From assembly GCF_000226115.1 (NCBI RefSeq), contig NC_016462.1, positions 496,001-560,000 on the forward strand: DNA of 64,000 bases. Reading direction: 5' to 3'. Of the stretch, positions 37,194 to 48,476 are shown piece by piece. This DNA is from Thermothielavioides terrestris NRRL 8126. Taxonomy: Eukaryota; Ascomycota; Sordariomycetes; Sordariales; Chaetomiaceae. Below the pieces are notes generated by a model. The model searched no databases. It saw only the letters and a program-made list of their open reading frames with translations, and had not been told where the DNA came from. Made by a program: the position numbers and the translations under genes. How positions within the stretch are numbered: the first letter of the stretch is position 1; each line of letters begins with the position of its first letter.

Positions 37194-40100
37194 TGTACCG
37201 CCGGCAGGATGGCGGGCTATTTCTTGTGTGGAATCGGAAACTAAGACGGGGTCAAAATGCTGGCGGGGTGGGAAGTAGGTTGTGGAGTGGGAGGAGGAAG
37301 AAATCAGAGTGGGAAGTTGGAAAAGTGAAAACTTGAGGAGGGGAAGGAAACTCAAGAAAGGGAAGGAATCAGAAAGAAGGCAGCAGACCGCGTGTAGGAG
37401 AGTGAGAACCGTGTCAGTCACGCGGGATATTACTGGCTGCCAAATATTCTCTTCCTAATTTCTTGTGTGCAAGGAGGAACTAGGAAAGGGGGGATCTCTC
37501 TTACAAGCCTGACGCAGTCAGGACGCGCCTCGGTAACTCTCGCTGACTACACAGATGAGTGTCAGTCCAGGGTGTCCACGTAAAGACGGATGGCGCTGTT
37601 GCAGACTGCTACTATGCTTAAAGCTGGATGGGAGAACTGTCGACGGCGAGATCGAGGACTGATATCCCGCGGGAGAGATGGAGAGAGCGTGACGGGAGGG
37701 CGAGCTGGTGGGGAACTCGTTCGCCTACCTACCTTTGTTGGCAAAGTCGCAGAAGATGGCCAAGAGGGCCAAGAGGAGGAGAGCGAGGAGGGAATGGTGT
37801 GCCTCCAAGATGATGATGGAAGCCAGGAGGTCGGCAGCTGGCAGGGGCGCGAGGAGGGCGAAGCGAGGAGGGCGAAAACCATCCAAGGCGGCCGAGTCCC
37901 GTGACGTAGGGGAGGGGGAGGCAGCAATGATTCGGCTTTCAGCGCAGAATATATGCTACTGGGGTGAAATGGCTCCTATATTAGGGCTGCAAGCCCTTCA
38001 GAATCTTCCAGATCAGTGCTCGACGCTGAACAATCAGGGCCGTGCGGTTCTTTCCAGGACAATTCACGCTTCGGACGGAATCCCTTGACCAATACTTGTC
38101 AGCTCATTTCCCCAACAGCAACGGGTGTCCAGTCCGGCTTCACCTGCCTATCGAACTGTCCAGCCAGGTTGGGCTGGCCGACGGCCCTGAAGCCCCCGAT
38201 TCCCAGAATGTGGATGACCACGGGAGGCTGATGTCTCCCTAGATGTGCTGCGTCTCGCCAGAGTGAGACTATGTCAGGGGTCTCCGCACCAGCAGGTTGC
38301 TTCCAACACTCCTCGCCTCGCCTATGAGGGAAACAGAGAAACCAAGCACAGCCTGCCTCTGTGTGCCGGTGGGTGTGGTGCCAGTAGCTGTCTGGCATAT
38401 CAGTCACCACCAGGCAGAACTCAACCACAGCTCAATGATCTCCGAAGAGAGCTGGCCAAGCCTGAAGCAAACAAACGGGGCCATTCCTGCTCTTTGAAAA
38501 CAAAAGGAATAAAGACCAACCAACCTGGAAAGAGGCTAGGAGAAGAACAAAGTCCGACAACGGAGAGCAAACATCTCATGGTACCCAGCAGGATCGGGGG
38601 TGGGATGTATAAAAGCGGAGAGGAAGCTTAAGGCAGCACAGCGAAGCAGAAAGGCGTCCAGGCTCAGACGGCCGAAACGAAATCACAGCCGGCCTCCGCC
38701 TCAGCAGGAGGGCTAGGCTAGGCACTCTAGCATACGGAGCGCACCGTCAGGCCCACCGTCCGGATCAGTGACAGGAGCTAGGTTGCGAAGCCTGGGCCAA
38801 GCGCAGGAGCAGATCGAAACAACGCGATATCTTGCAGCAAAAGGTAAGGGGGGACAGCAAGAAAAGGGGTAACAACAAGAAAAGTGCTAACGGCAAGAAA
38901 AGGATTAACGGCAACTGGATACCCCTAGAGGGAGGGATACAACACCAGCACGAACCGCAGAGTCCGGAGCTGAGCCGAGAAGAGAGCGAGGACGGAAAGG
39001 CCGGAAGCCCGTCCCAGACGAGAGCACAACGCCGTAAACCAAACAGACAACCCCCTTCGCGCAGATCAAACCCGGGTTGAGCAAAGCCAAAAGGATCGCC
39101 AGCATCAGGCGCTGGATGGCGCAGGGAGCAAAACGAACAGGGAACGGAACAAGCAAGCAAGCAGGAAAACAGGAACCCACGCCTCGACAACTCCTCGACA
39201 ATGCCTCGACCACGCCCCCGACCGCGACACTGATCAGCGGCCGAGCAGCAGCAGCAGCGCAACATAGCCACACCAGAGAAGCAGGAACCGACAGCAAGGA
39301 GCAGACAGAACAAGGAGAAGGAGAACCAGTCAGCTTGCAGCCTATGACCGGCAACCAGAAGAGAAACCCGCCGGGGACCCGGGGGGGGGGGGGGGGGGGG
39401 GGGGTGGTTGAGTTGGGGGTAAAGGGGGTAGGGGGTAGAGGGGGATTGCGCCGCAAGGCTATAGTATAGCAAGGGTTCAAGACCGGGGTGGGTTCAAGAA
39501 CGAACCGTATTGAGCTAAGCTAACTATCCATCACCAAGGGAGGATATTTCAGCACTGAGCTCTCAAGATCTCAAGATAATATCAGCAAGGAGACAAATCA
39601 AACGACACACAGCAAAGAAGAGACGGGCGCAAAGGGTAGAGGGGGGCGAAAGACTAACTTGCCAAGTCCGGTACCCGGGCCGGGTAGAGCGTATCAACGA
39701 ACCTAGCAAGGAGATGCCGGGCTCACGACAGCAAATACCGCAGGACGAAGACGAGAACGGGAACACCAGAAGGCATAGTATGTATGATAAATAAAGGCGC
39801 AGGCTCTATTCCCTAACGAACTACCGGATACCGACGAGCCAAAGCGATCAGACGCACGCACAAGCGCCCACGTCTCCGCGCACACAGACTGGCTCAGGCT
39901 CCGTTCTGCCTAGGTACAACATCAGCAACGCCCAAACGCCATGCGTAGAGACAACGCGGCCCTTCTTGCCGAGTGGCCGAGCGAGTAGGGCAACCGGTGA
40001 AAAGCGGTTCTCCTGCGGGCGGGAAATCAGCGGTCATTTGACGGTAAGGTCCCGAGAAAGAGCCACCAGACTGGCGGTGGTGAAAAACGGCATTCTTGCG

Positions 40101-40355
40101 CTGGGGATGTCGGGACGCTCGTGAACCTGTTTTCGGGAGGAATTGATCCGACAATACAGTACTCAACATCGACAGTCGCGGACGTAAGACCGGGAAATTG
40201 GCGGGTGAAGATCGCCCTACACAGCAATGCGGAAGCCTGAACAACCATGTTTAGAATGCGCTCTAACACTGCAGGCTGGTGATTGATTGAATGATACTGT
40301 ATAACTCACCATGCAGAATTCCTATGCAGACAAGCAAGGTGCCGTGATTAGCGTC
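37194..40355. other. 3.2-kb intergenic region with 24-G homopolymer
   Basis: This separates two minus-strand genes. The right end near the RBM39-type gene is its 3' flank; the left end is the promoter of the coiled-coil gene. A plus-strand TATAAAAG lies at about 38608, but no supportable coding region follows it. A proline-rich minus-strand frame at 38765-39472 owes its Pro run to the poly-G tract and is not credible. Confidence 0.45.
39381..39404. repeat. 24-G homopolymer
   Basis: An uninterrupted run of 24 G on the plus strand, followed by GGGGTTGGGGG-like G-rich sequence. Run length is uncertain for technical reasons. Confidence 0.9.
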
Positions 40356-42306
40356 TTAGATGGCCTTAGTGCGAGAGAACAAACTGCTGTAGACCGCGTC
40401 CACGACGGGAGCAGCAGAGATCATGCGGCCGTCGAAGTAGCGGCCGTTGAGGCCCTTGATGGCGTTCTCTCCACCCTGGACCTTGTCGAACTTGAGATAG
40501 ATGTCGCCCTGGGAGTTGGTATCGACCGCAATATGCACGACGTGGCCGTACTTCTCCTCGGCCTCTTGCCGGACCTCCTCTTCGAGCTCCTTGGCCCAGT
40601 CTTCGCCCTCTTGCCTGTGGCCGAGTCAGCACGAACTCCGGTGGAAATGGAGAAGTAAGGGGAGGAAAGGGGAGTAAAGGGGGAAAGGCACGTACTCAGC
40701 AGGGTCGAACATGTTGTGGAGGACCACGCAGCGGCTCGCCATGCTGACATTAACAGGCATCGGCTTCGTCTCCGTCTTGGGCTTGAGGATCTGTCGCTCA
40801 GGTTGGCCGTTGGTTGGCTCGTCAGTTCTTGCCAGCTTCCGCATGAGGGCGTCACGGCTGTAATTGTTAAAGTTGACCCCGGCAACGTCGGTGTCATCCA
40901 GGGCGCTGGCACCGGTGCCCTTGTCGCTGTCTCGGCCGCCGGCGCGGTCGAAGTTGGACACCTGAGGTCCCCTGCCGCCGGCGCCGGAGAAGGCGGAACC
41001 CTGGTACTGTTGATTCTGGCCTTGGAATCCCCGCAGCAGATTGGCAGTTGACTCTGGGGTAAACTTATCGTTTCCAAGACCAACACGGATCGGACGACCG
41101 GCAAGGTCGAAACCGTTCATCTTCTCGAGAGCCTCGCGGGCCTGGCCAGCATCGCGGAACCTAGAGAGTGTTAGCAGCGAGCAAGCAATCAACGGCAAGG
41201 GGAGAAATAGCCGAAAAAAAAACGTACTGGACAAACCCGTAGCCTCGGCTACGGCCGCTATCATCTTTCTGCAACTGCACGAACTCGAGCTCGCCGAAGG
41301 GCTCGAAGACGTTCTGGAGGTCTGTCTCGGTGATGCTGAAGTGGATGTTGCCCACGTACAGCCGGTGGAAGGGGACCGAGTTGGGGTGGCCGGACGATTC
41401 CGTGTTGCGCACCTGGCGGTTCTTCTCAGCCTCGGTGGGCTGGACGATCACGGGGATACCTAGCAGTTTCTGGCCAGTGAGCTGGAGGGCGGCGGCAACG
41501 GATTCTTCATTCTTGAACTCGACGTAGCCGACACTGCAGCGAAGATGTCTCGGTTAGTCTCGGAGAGTAAACCATGGGGAATATTTTGACACGCAAAGAA
41601 GATATGGCACGCACCCTTTGGATCGGTTGCTAACACGGTCCTTCACGATCTGGGCCTCAGCCACGGGCCCAACCTTTTCAAAGAACTCCTTCAGCTCGCG
41701 GGTGCGCAGGCGAGCGGCCAGCTGCTGAACGAAGACGGTGCGGCGATCGCGCTCGTCCCCGGTCGGCGAGGGCTCACGTGGGGTGCTGTGTCTGCCGCCG
41801 CGGCGGTCGTCATCGCGGCGGCGATAGCTACGATCGTCGCGGTCGCGGCGATCATCTCCATAGGGTCGGTAGTGGCGGGTGGGCGAGCGGGAGCGCGAGC
41901 GGCCTCCGCGGCCGCGGTTGCTGCTGCGGTAGTAGTCCCCGTCGGTTCTGTAACGACGTGAGTGTCGGCCAGAATCACGGCTCCGGCTCCGCCGCCTACT
42001 CTTGTAGCTCCCGGCATCGCTTCGGGGCGTGTCCCTGCCGCTCGACGAGTTGCGGTGGCGGCCGCTGCTGCGATCTCGGCGCCGATGGCCGCGGTCTCGG
42101 TCGCTACCCCGGCTGCGGTCCCGGCTACGATCACGGCCGCGGTCTCTATCGCGCTCACGATCGCGGTCACGGTCACGGTCGCGGTCGCGATCATGCTCGC
42201 TGCGGCTTCCGTTCTGGGGCGAGTCGCCATTAGCGGTTGCCTTGCTGCCCTGCTCCTTGGAGGAGGCAGTCGAGTCGAGGAGGGCCTCCACGTCCAATCC
42301 TGACAT
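40356..42306 (-). CDS. RBM39/Rsd1-type SR-like splicing factor (CC1 family)
   Basis: Minus-strand exons are 42306-41615, 41533-41228, 41160-40696 and 40614-40356; phases join correctly and the product is 573 aa. The first roughly 180 residues are an Arg/Ser/Asp-rich domain with long RD runs. RRM1 starts at [13 protein letters not shown], with VGYVEFK as RNP1-like core. RRM2 starts at [14 protein letters not shown], with RGYGFVQF as RNP1. After a linker, a UHM-type third RRM begins [14 protein letters not shown] and includes [10 protein letters not shown] and [11 protein letters not shown]. This order matches RBM39/CC1-like factors, which bind U2AF65 or SF3B1 ligands through the UHM and help 3' splice-site choice in the nucleus. 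Introns are 67-81 nt. Confidence 0.93.
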
Positions 42307-43026
42307 TTTGCCTTCCCGTTTTGGTTTTCAATTTCGCTCTCGTTTTCCTAATCAAATCGCAGCGCGCAAATTTTTTTTTTCTCGCGATATGACTGGAATG
42401 CACGAAGCAAACCTGCGAAGCGTCGCGTCGCTTGCGACCCGTTGCGGATGGAGTCGGTCGCGGGAAGCGATGATTTGGGGAGGAAGAGGGGCGCAGGGAG
42501 TCAGCAGTGTGGATTGTGGTGGAAATGCTTGCATGTGGCTCCCAAGGCCAGCCAGCCACTGAAAGTTCACATGAGCGTTAATTGTTATTCAAGCCAGAGA
42601 AATCACGTGCGCGTGACTACGGAGTAGTGCAATCACCCCGATAGGTGCATGTGGGGTGTCGGATATAGTGTTATTTGGCTGTGCCGCTTGGACACGGAAC
42701 CATGGACGACAAGGCAAACGCATCATTTCAACATGATCCATTACCGATATTAGGGTATTCCACCAAAGACAACCGTGCAGGCCAACCTCAGGAGAGGAGA
42801 ATTAAATCACAAGACCGGCAGCATGGCCACCCCGACCCCGGTTCCGATCTGAAATCACAACGCCGAGCTACCCGGAAGCCAGGGCCTTGGGCCACCGGCA
42901 ATTATCGCCCATTATCGCACACTGGCTGAATGACGTCCCAGATGCACCTGACCCAAAGCATCCTCATTACAAGACACGTATATACCTCGCCCATCTCCAA
43001 ATCATTAACTCATACTGCCTCCCGGT
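42307..43026. other. Intergenic region between RBM39-type gene and SCS7
   Basis: Promoter and leader of the splicing-factor gene on the left, SCS7 3' flank on the right. It carries a T9-A-type tract near 42370 and a perfect TACGGAGTA at 42618-42626. No gene is seen. Confidence 0.5.
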
Positions 43027-44232
43027 CTAGTTCTTCTTGGTCCGCGGCACCAGCTCCGTGCCAAAGACGATGTCCCAGAAGGGGCTCGTGACGCCAAAGC
43101 CGTTCTCGTAGTCGAGGAAGTGATGCTCCAGGTGGTACTTCTTGAGCTGCTTCCACCACAGCGGGAGGTTCTGGTGGTGGAGGAAGTAGTGCGTCATGTC
43201 GTAGCAGATGTAGCCAAAGACGCCGCCGCAGTAGACGGCCGTGGCGATGTGCCAGTTCCAGAAGAAGATGACGTGGGCCAGCTTCCAGAAGGGCGTGGCC
43301 AGCACGATGAACAGCGCGGGCGGCATCACCAGCCGGTACTTGTCCATGGGCAGGTAGTGGTGGATGCCGTGGAGGGCGAAGTGCACCGTGATGCCCACGC
43401 GGTTATCAGGGAGGTAGCTAGGGCGAGGTCTTAGCAACGGGCCGCGGGATCCAAAGGCAAGCAAGAATCAGGAGGCGACTCACTAATCGATGTGGAACAG
43501 GAAGCGGTGCAGGAGATACTCGACCAGGGTCCACAAAAACACGCCCCCGACGAGGCAGGCCACTTCCCCAAGCGGGTTGGAGAATCCCTTGCTGGCGAGG
43601 TAGACGCCGTAGGTCACCAGCGGGAGCCAGAGCAGCGGCACGACCCACCACGGCGTCAAGGTGAGAGGCTCGAGGAAGTTGCCGAAGAGGGGCGCCGACT
43701 GGCCGCCCTTGTAGTGGCGCGGGCGGTGGACCTGGTCCAGGTAGAACTCCTTGGAGAAGCCGCCGTTCCAGACCTGGGGGAACAGCGGCCGGCTCAGGTC
43801 GAGGAACTTGTGCGTCTTGTAGTCCGAGACGATGTCGGTGTCCCTGCTCAGATCCTCCTCGCAGGACATGCCCGTCTTGGGATGCACGTAGGTGCCGTTC
43901 GCGCCCTTGGCAGTGCCATTGCCGTTGACCGCCGCGCCATTGCCATCAGCGGCAGGCGTAGACTTGTCGCTTTCCGAGGCGAGGAACCCGACGAGCGAAT
44001 CGTCGAGCACTTCGTAGGCGGCCTCGGAGTGCGCGTGCGACGACGCGTCCTGGAGGATGGCTGCGACGTCCTTGCCAGCGTATTGGAGCACCAGGTCCGA
44101 GCCGCCGGGGTGCGCGTCGACGAAGTCCGTTACATCGTACACCTTTTGGCCAAGCGTGACGAAACAGGACTTCTTGGTGTTGTGCGACTGGACCTCGGCG
44201 AGGGTGAAGGTGGGCAGCGTCCGGCCGGGCAT
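43027..44232 (-). CDS. SCS7: Fatty acid (sphingolipid) alpha-hydroxylase with cytochrome b5 domain
   Basis: Minus-strand exons are 44232-43484 and 43417-43027 (66-nt intron); the product is 379 aa. It adds the 2-hydroxyl group to very-long-chain fatty acids of ceramide in the ER membrane. Residues of about 8-90 are a cytochrome b5 domain with the haem-ligand loop HPGG (41-44) and a second histidine at H66/H68. A short Asn/Gly-rich linker follows. The C-terminal fatty-acid-hydroxylase domain has membrane segments (WWVVPLLWLPLVTYGVYLA) and histidine boxes EYLLHRFLFHID, HGIHHYLPMD, HYFLHH and HLEHHF, the di-iron ligands. The length matches yeast Scs7 (about 384 aa). The intron falls between HID and YYLPDN. 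Confidence 0.96.
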
Positions 44233-45243
44233 CTTTGCGGCTGCTGGCTGCTGGCTGCTGGCTGCTGGGTCTAGACGGGCAGAATTGAGGGCGATACACC
44301 TGGCGAGACGGCGAGATGGCGCAGATGCGCAAGAGACCGATGCGCGGGGAGCCCAAGGCGCAAGAAGGCTGAATCACAGCGGAAGGGCAGTCAAGGAGCT
44401 CTAGAAAAGCAGAAAAGGTCAGGGCATCGAGAAAGGGAAAGAGATGCAGAGCTAGACTTCAGACTGCCTGCCTGCGGATTGGGCGGATGAGATTTGTCTG
44501 GAGATTTCAGGGGTTGGACGAATCACAGGCGCGCGAGAATTCGGAATCGCGGTCGAAGTCGCCCAGCATCGGATGACAGTGGCGTTAACAGCCACACTGT
44601 AATCCGTAACGGCGGAGTATGTACGGATTACAGGCGCCAAGCCTGACAGCGCTTCATCAAAAACCGTCCGATTCGGGACTTGCAGATCCGGTCTGCTTGC
44701 CCCTCCTTTCAACCCACCTAGGCAGGTACCCTCCTCAAGCAGTCCCGGAGGCAGCGACGGGAGGCGGAAAGGGCAACAAGGCATCAATATCAACACCGAA
44801 CCCATGACCATAAATAACCTGTCGGTCTGCAAAATTCATCGCAGCTGTATTTATTGGTTGTCGCTCCTGTCGCCTTCCAGTGCTCGCGAACCATAGCCGC
44901 AACATTTAGTTAACGTTTAGGTATCTGACCTAGGTGGCGTCCAATGAGATCCCAGTTCTTGGCGTGCTCACCTTCGTCCCGGCGTGTGTCTGTCGAGCTT
45001 CCAAGCCGAGAGGCCGCCGCTTGCGCTTGTCAGCTCGTGAATAAACACCTTTGGCTATCGCTATCCCTCGGTGCTAGCCAGGCCAGCATCCTAACTGCTT
45101 GCAAGAATCGCTCCCTTGCTGTGCACCTCCACCAGGGCCTGCCGGGTGATCGTAAACCACCATCACACATTTGCGCCCAACCAGAACCAGGAACTTAACT
45201 GACGCCACATCTTTCCTCCGCTCACTCGCTCTCTGTCGGCGCC
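44233..45243. other. Divergent promoter region SCS7 / HET-C
   Basis: A 1.0-kb region between the two start codons, holding both promoters. It contains CCACCTAGG/CCTAGGTGG-type palindromic strings (about 44717 and 44928). No coding sequence is seen. Confidence 0.5.
44239..44268. repeat. 7-bp (GGCTGCT) repeat in SCS7 leader
   Basis: Four tandem GCTGCTG-type heptamers lie immediately upstream of the SCS7 ATG (44232). On the sense strand they read (CAGCAGC)n within the probable 5' UTR. Confidence 0.8.
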
Positions 45244-47931
45244 ATGGCAGGACTCAGGATGGGCTGGGGCAGCGCGCTTCTCGTCCTCGCGCTGCTCCTT
45301 GTCGTGCTCCCCGGCAAGGCGGCGGCGTTTGGCGCGGGCAACATCCCGTCCATCGCCCAGGTCGAGGGCACCAACTGGCGGCATGGAGGTGTGTATTCCG
45401 TGCATACTGCCCTGTCGATGGATATCCATCACGGGCGGCAAGCATGGGCTGTGCAGCTGACGCTTCTGCCCCAGACGTCGAGGACATGCTCAAGACGGTC
45501 GCCTTCCTGCACGGCAAGAAGTGGACATCCATGATGGTGCGCCGTGTCTACTTTGGCAACTGGCTGCGGGACTACTCGCAGGCCGTCGATGTCGGCAGTC
45601 TGAAGGGCATCAACGCGGCCACCATCAGGATTATCGTATGCGCCCCCCTCGCTCCCTCGTTTGTCGCCGCCGCGCTGCTGACCGGCGTCAACTTCTGTAG
45701 GTCTGGGTCCTCTCCTTCATGGCCAATGGCTACGCCACCGAGGAGTTCGAGGTCACAGAGGAGCGCCTGGGCGTCTACCGGCCCGAGGAGCACATCGACA
45801 ACCCGCTTGGCTACGCCGACAACCAGGATGCGCGCAAGTTCGACCCGCGCCTGCGGGGTCCCGTAGATCCCCGCGAGCTCGAGATCGACCCGCGCACCGG
45901 CATGAAGAACTACATCGCCAACGAGTCCGGCGGCTGGGCCACCAGCGCCGGCTACCTGCGCTTCAGCTTCGCTCGCAGCATCCATTTCGGCCGCGTCTAC
46001 ACGAGCGGCGCCGCTGGCACCTCCGGCAAGGAGGCCGACCTCTGCGAAGCGCTCCGGTGCCTGGGCCAGGCCCTCCACTGCATGGAGGTGCGTTGATTCC
46101 ATTCGTGCCACCGGCCGGGTTTGATCTCTCTCTCTGATTATCCAGCAGGACTTCCCCGCCCACAGCAACTACTGCGAGCTAGCCCTGATCGAGCTGGGCT
46201 ACCACAATGTGTTCCCTCACTGCGGCACTGCCACCCAAATTCAACTGAACGGCAGGACCGTATATCCTCTCGTCACCGGTATGTATATATATGGGAGACA
46301 ACTGAGGGGCATGCCGTTCCGGGCTTATGCTGATGATGCCGTATGCAGGAACATTCGGAGGCGTTGACTTTTTGCATTCAGTCATTGGGTAGGCACAAGT
46401 TTTTTTGGCCCCAACCGTTGGAATGTTGTCGGTCTACTAACTTCGGCGCAGCGAGGCCACCGATCATTTCACTCAATCCGAGGTCGACGAGATCGACGTC
46501 GCCCTCTTGAATGCCGAGCTAGCCAATAAAGCTAGCGACGGCCAGCGAGGCTTCCTTGGCTCGGGGTCCGGGTCGGGCGGCGGCGACTTTATCTCCCTCG
46601 TCTCCCAACTCCCCGGCGTCGGCGACGCCTTTGCGGCCCAGGCCAGAAACCTTATGGCTATGTCTGCTGCCCAAGAGCAGGAAAACATGCGCGCCTCCAA
46701 TGCCGGCCCCGGTGCCCCCAGTGCTGCCAACCCCAATGTGATTCCTGGCATGAGCCCGAACTTCGACCCCGTCAAGGTCGCAAAGCAGATCTATCCCATC
46801 CTGGAATTCCGCGATAAGATTGTCCGGGCCATCAGCGGCATGATCTCCAAGATCCCGGGCTTGGAGAAGCTGCTGGAGCACATCAGCGAGACGCTCACCG
46901 CGTTCGTCCTCGGCCTGTTGGCCCCTTTCGTGCGGCCCATCATCAACCAGGTGTCCAAGGTGCTCAAGGATGGCTCCTCGGGCCTGATCGCCTCCAGCGC
47001 CAAACAGCAGCTCGAGCCGTGGACCAACCCGCGGTGCGACAACCCGACCCACTCGATGCTCTCCAAGGACCATTTCACCAACGTCCTCAACTCGTGCGCT
47101 GGCCGCGTGGCCGCCACCATCCTTCAATATGTCGTCCCGTAAGCTTGCTCTCCCTCGTGGCTGATCCAACCTCCCCCACCCCCCCAAACCTCCGACCGCT
47201 GACCTTGATGAAGCCGCGTCGTCTACGCCTGGGAGAACCCCGGCGTCCCCGTCGACGAAGTCGTCAACGACGTCCTGCGGGCCTTCCACCATCCGGCCGC
47301 GCGCAACGAGCACATCGAGATCCAGCGCAACATGTTCGAGACGGTCCGCCGGTGGGCGCAGGAGACGCCCTACCGCGACCAGCTCAACCACCTCCTGTCA
47401 TCCGAATCCGTCCGGCACAACAAGAACCACATCCTCAGCGACGCCGCCGCCGCCGGCAACCGCTCCGTGGGCGGCGCCGGCGGCGGGTGCGGCCACGGCG
47501 ACGGCGGCCACGGCAAGCCCGCCGGCTCGCTCTGGTCGCAGATCCAGACGACGAACCATGAGACGCACGAGAGCGCGAGCGCCGCCGTGGCGCCGCCGCC
47601 CATGCACGGCCAGGCGGCGAGCTACTTCGCGGCCAGCGCGTCGCCAGGGCAACCTCGGCCCGGGTCGTCGTCCGGCGGCGCGGCGGCGAGCTACTACGCC
47701 GCCAGCGCGTCGCCTCCGTCGCAGTCGCCGGCCTATGGCGGTGGCCCTTATCCCCAGGCGTATCCCGGGCAGGGCGGCGTGTACGGACAGCACGCGCACC
47801 ACGCGCAGCACGCGCACCCGCCCGCGCACGGCGGCCATTACCCGGGCCATCACCAGGGCCAGCAGCCGCCGCACTATGGCGGAGGATATGGGGCGCCGCC
47901 GGCCCCGTGGGGGCAGTATCCGCGGTACTGA
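45244..47931 (+). CDS. het-c: HET-C family heterokaryon incompatibility protein
   Basis: Exons are 45244-45388, 45475-45635, 45701-46087, 46149-46278, 46349-46388, 46452-47138 and 47214-47931; phases all fit and the product is about 755 aa. Residues 1-28 form a signal peptide (ALLVLALLLVVLPGKAAAF). The body matches HET-C: FGAGNIPSIAQVEGTNWRHGDVEDML, the VYFGNWLRDYSQAVD block, and HCMEDFPAHSNYCELAL. Downstream is a hydrophobic helical segment (LTAFVLGLLAPFVRPIINQVSKVL). The C-terminal roughly 200 residues are Gly/Ala/His/Pro-rich, as in the Neurospora protein described as glycine-rich. In Neurospora crassa, differing het-c alleles trigger cell death after fusion. The product is secretory or membrane associated. 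Whether this copy acts in allorecognition in this species is not known. The fourth exon has a tandem NAGNAG acceptor. Confidence 0.93.
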
Positions 47932-48476
47932 GGGAATGTGGACTAGCAAGAGGCTGGAGAGGAGTGCAAGTGGAAAGCTACCTAGAGAGCTGATTGCGCG
48001 GTATACCTTCCTGTCTAAATCTCAGACCTCGCCCCCCAAGACGGACGCCCGTCGTTGCATTTTTGGTGTTCTGCCGCCTTCTCTATTTTCACTTTCTGGT
48101 TGATGATGATGATGATACAAGTGGAAGAATCTGAAAATAAAGTCTAACTAGGTAGTCCAGAGTAGATGGAATGCGTTTAGCCAACCAGGCTGCTCCCCGA
48201 AAACGCCGGTCCTCCCGCGCTATAAGCGTGTCTAGCTGATTCCTTTTCGTCACCCTACTTGATGCTTTACATTCCGTACGCATAGTGCTTCTTGCGCTCC
48301 CAAGCCACGCACGCCACGCCATGCCATGCTATGCAGAACCGCGGGGAATCTAACGCGCCGCCATCACAACATAGAAAACACACGATATATACGAGAGAGA
48401 GAGAGAGAGAGAGAAAACGAGGGTGAAACTGGAACTTCGGTGGAAGAAAAGAAAACTTAGAGGAACCCTCCCACCC
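47932..48476. other. Convergent 3' intergenic region HET-C / PP2C
   Basis: It contains 3' flanks of both genes, an ATG/GAT-rich tract near 48103-48116 and a (GA)11 microsatellite at 48393-48414. No gene is seen. Confidence 0.5.
48393..48414. repeat. (GA)11 microsatellite
   Basis: A perfect dinucleotide run of 22 bp, close to the PP2C stop codon. Confidence 0.9.

Noticed and set aside
38765..39472. Pro-rich 235-codon minus-strand frame
   Set aside because: Its Pro run is just the 24-G homopolymer read on the other strand; no domain or coding pattern.
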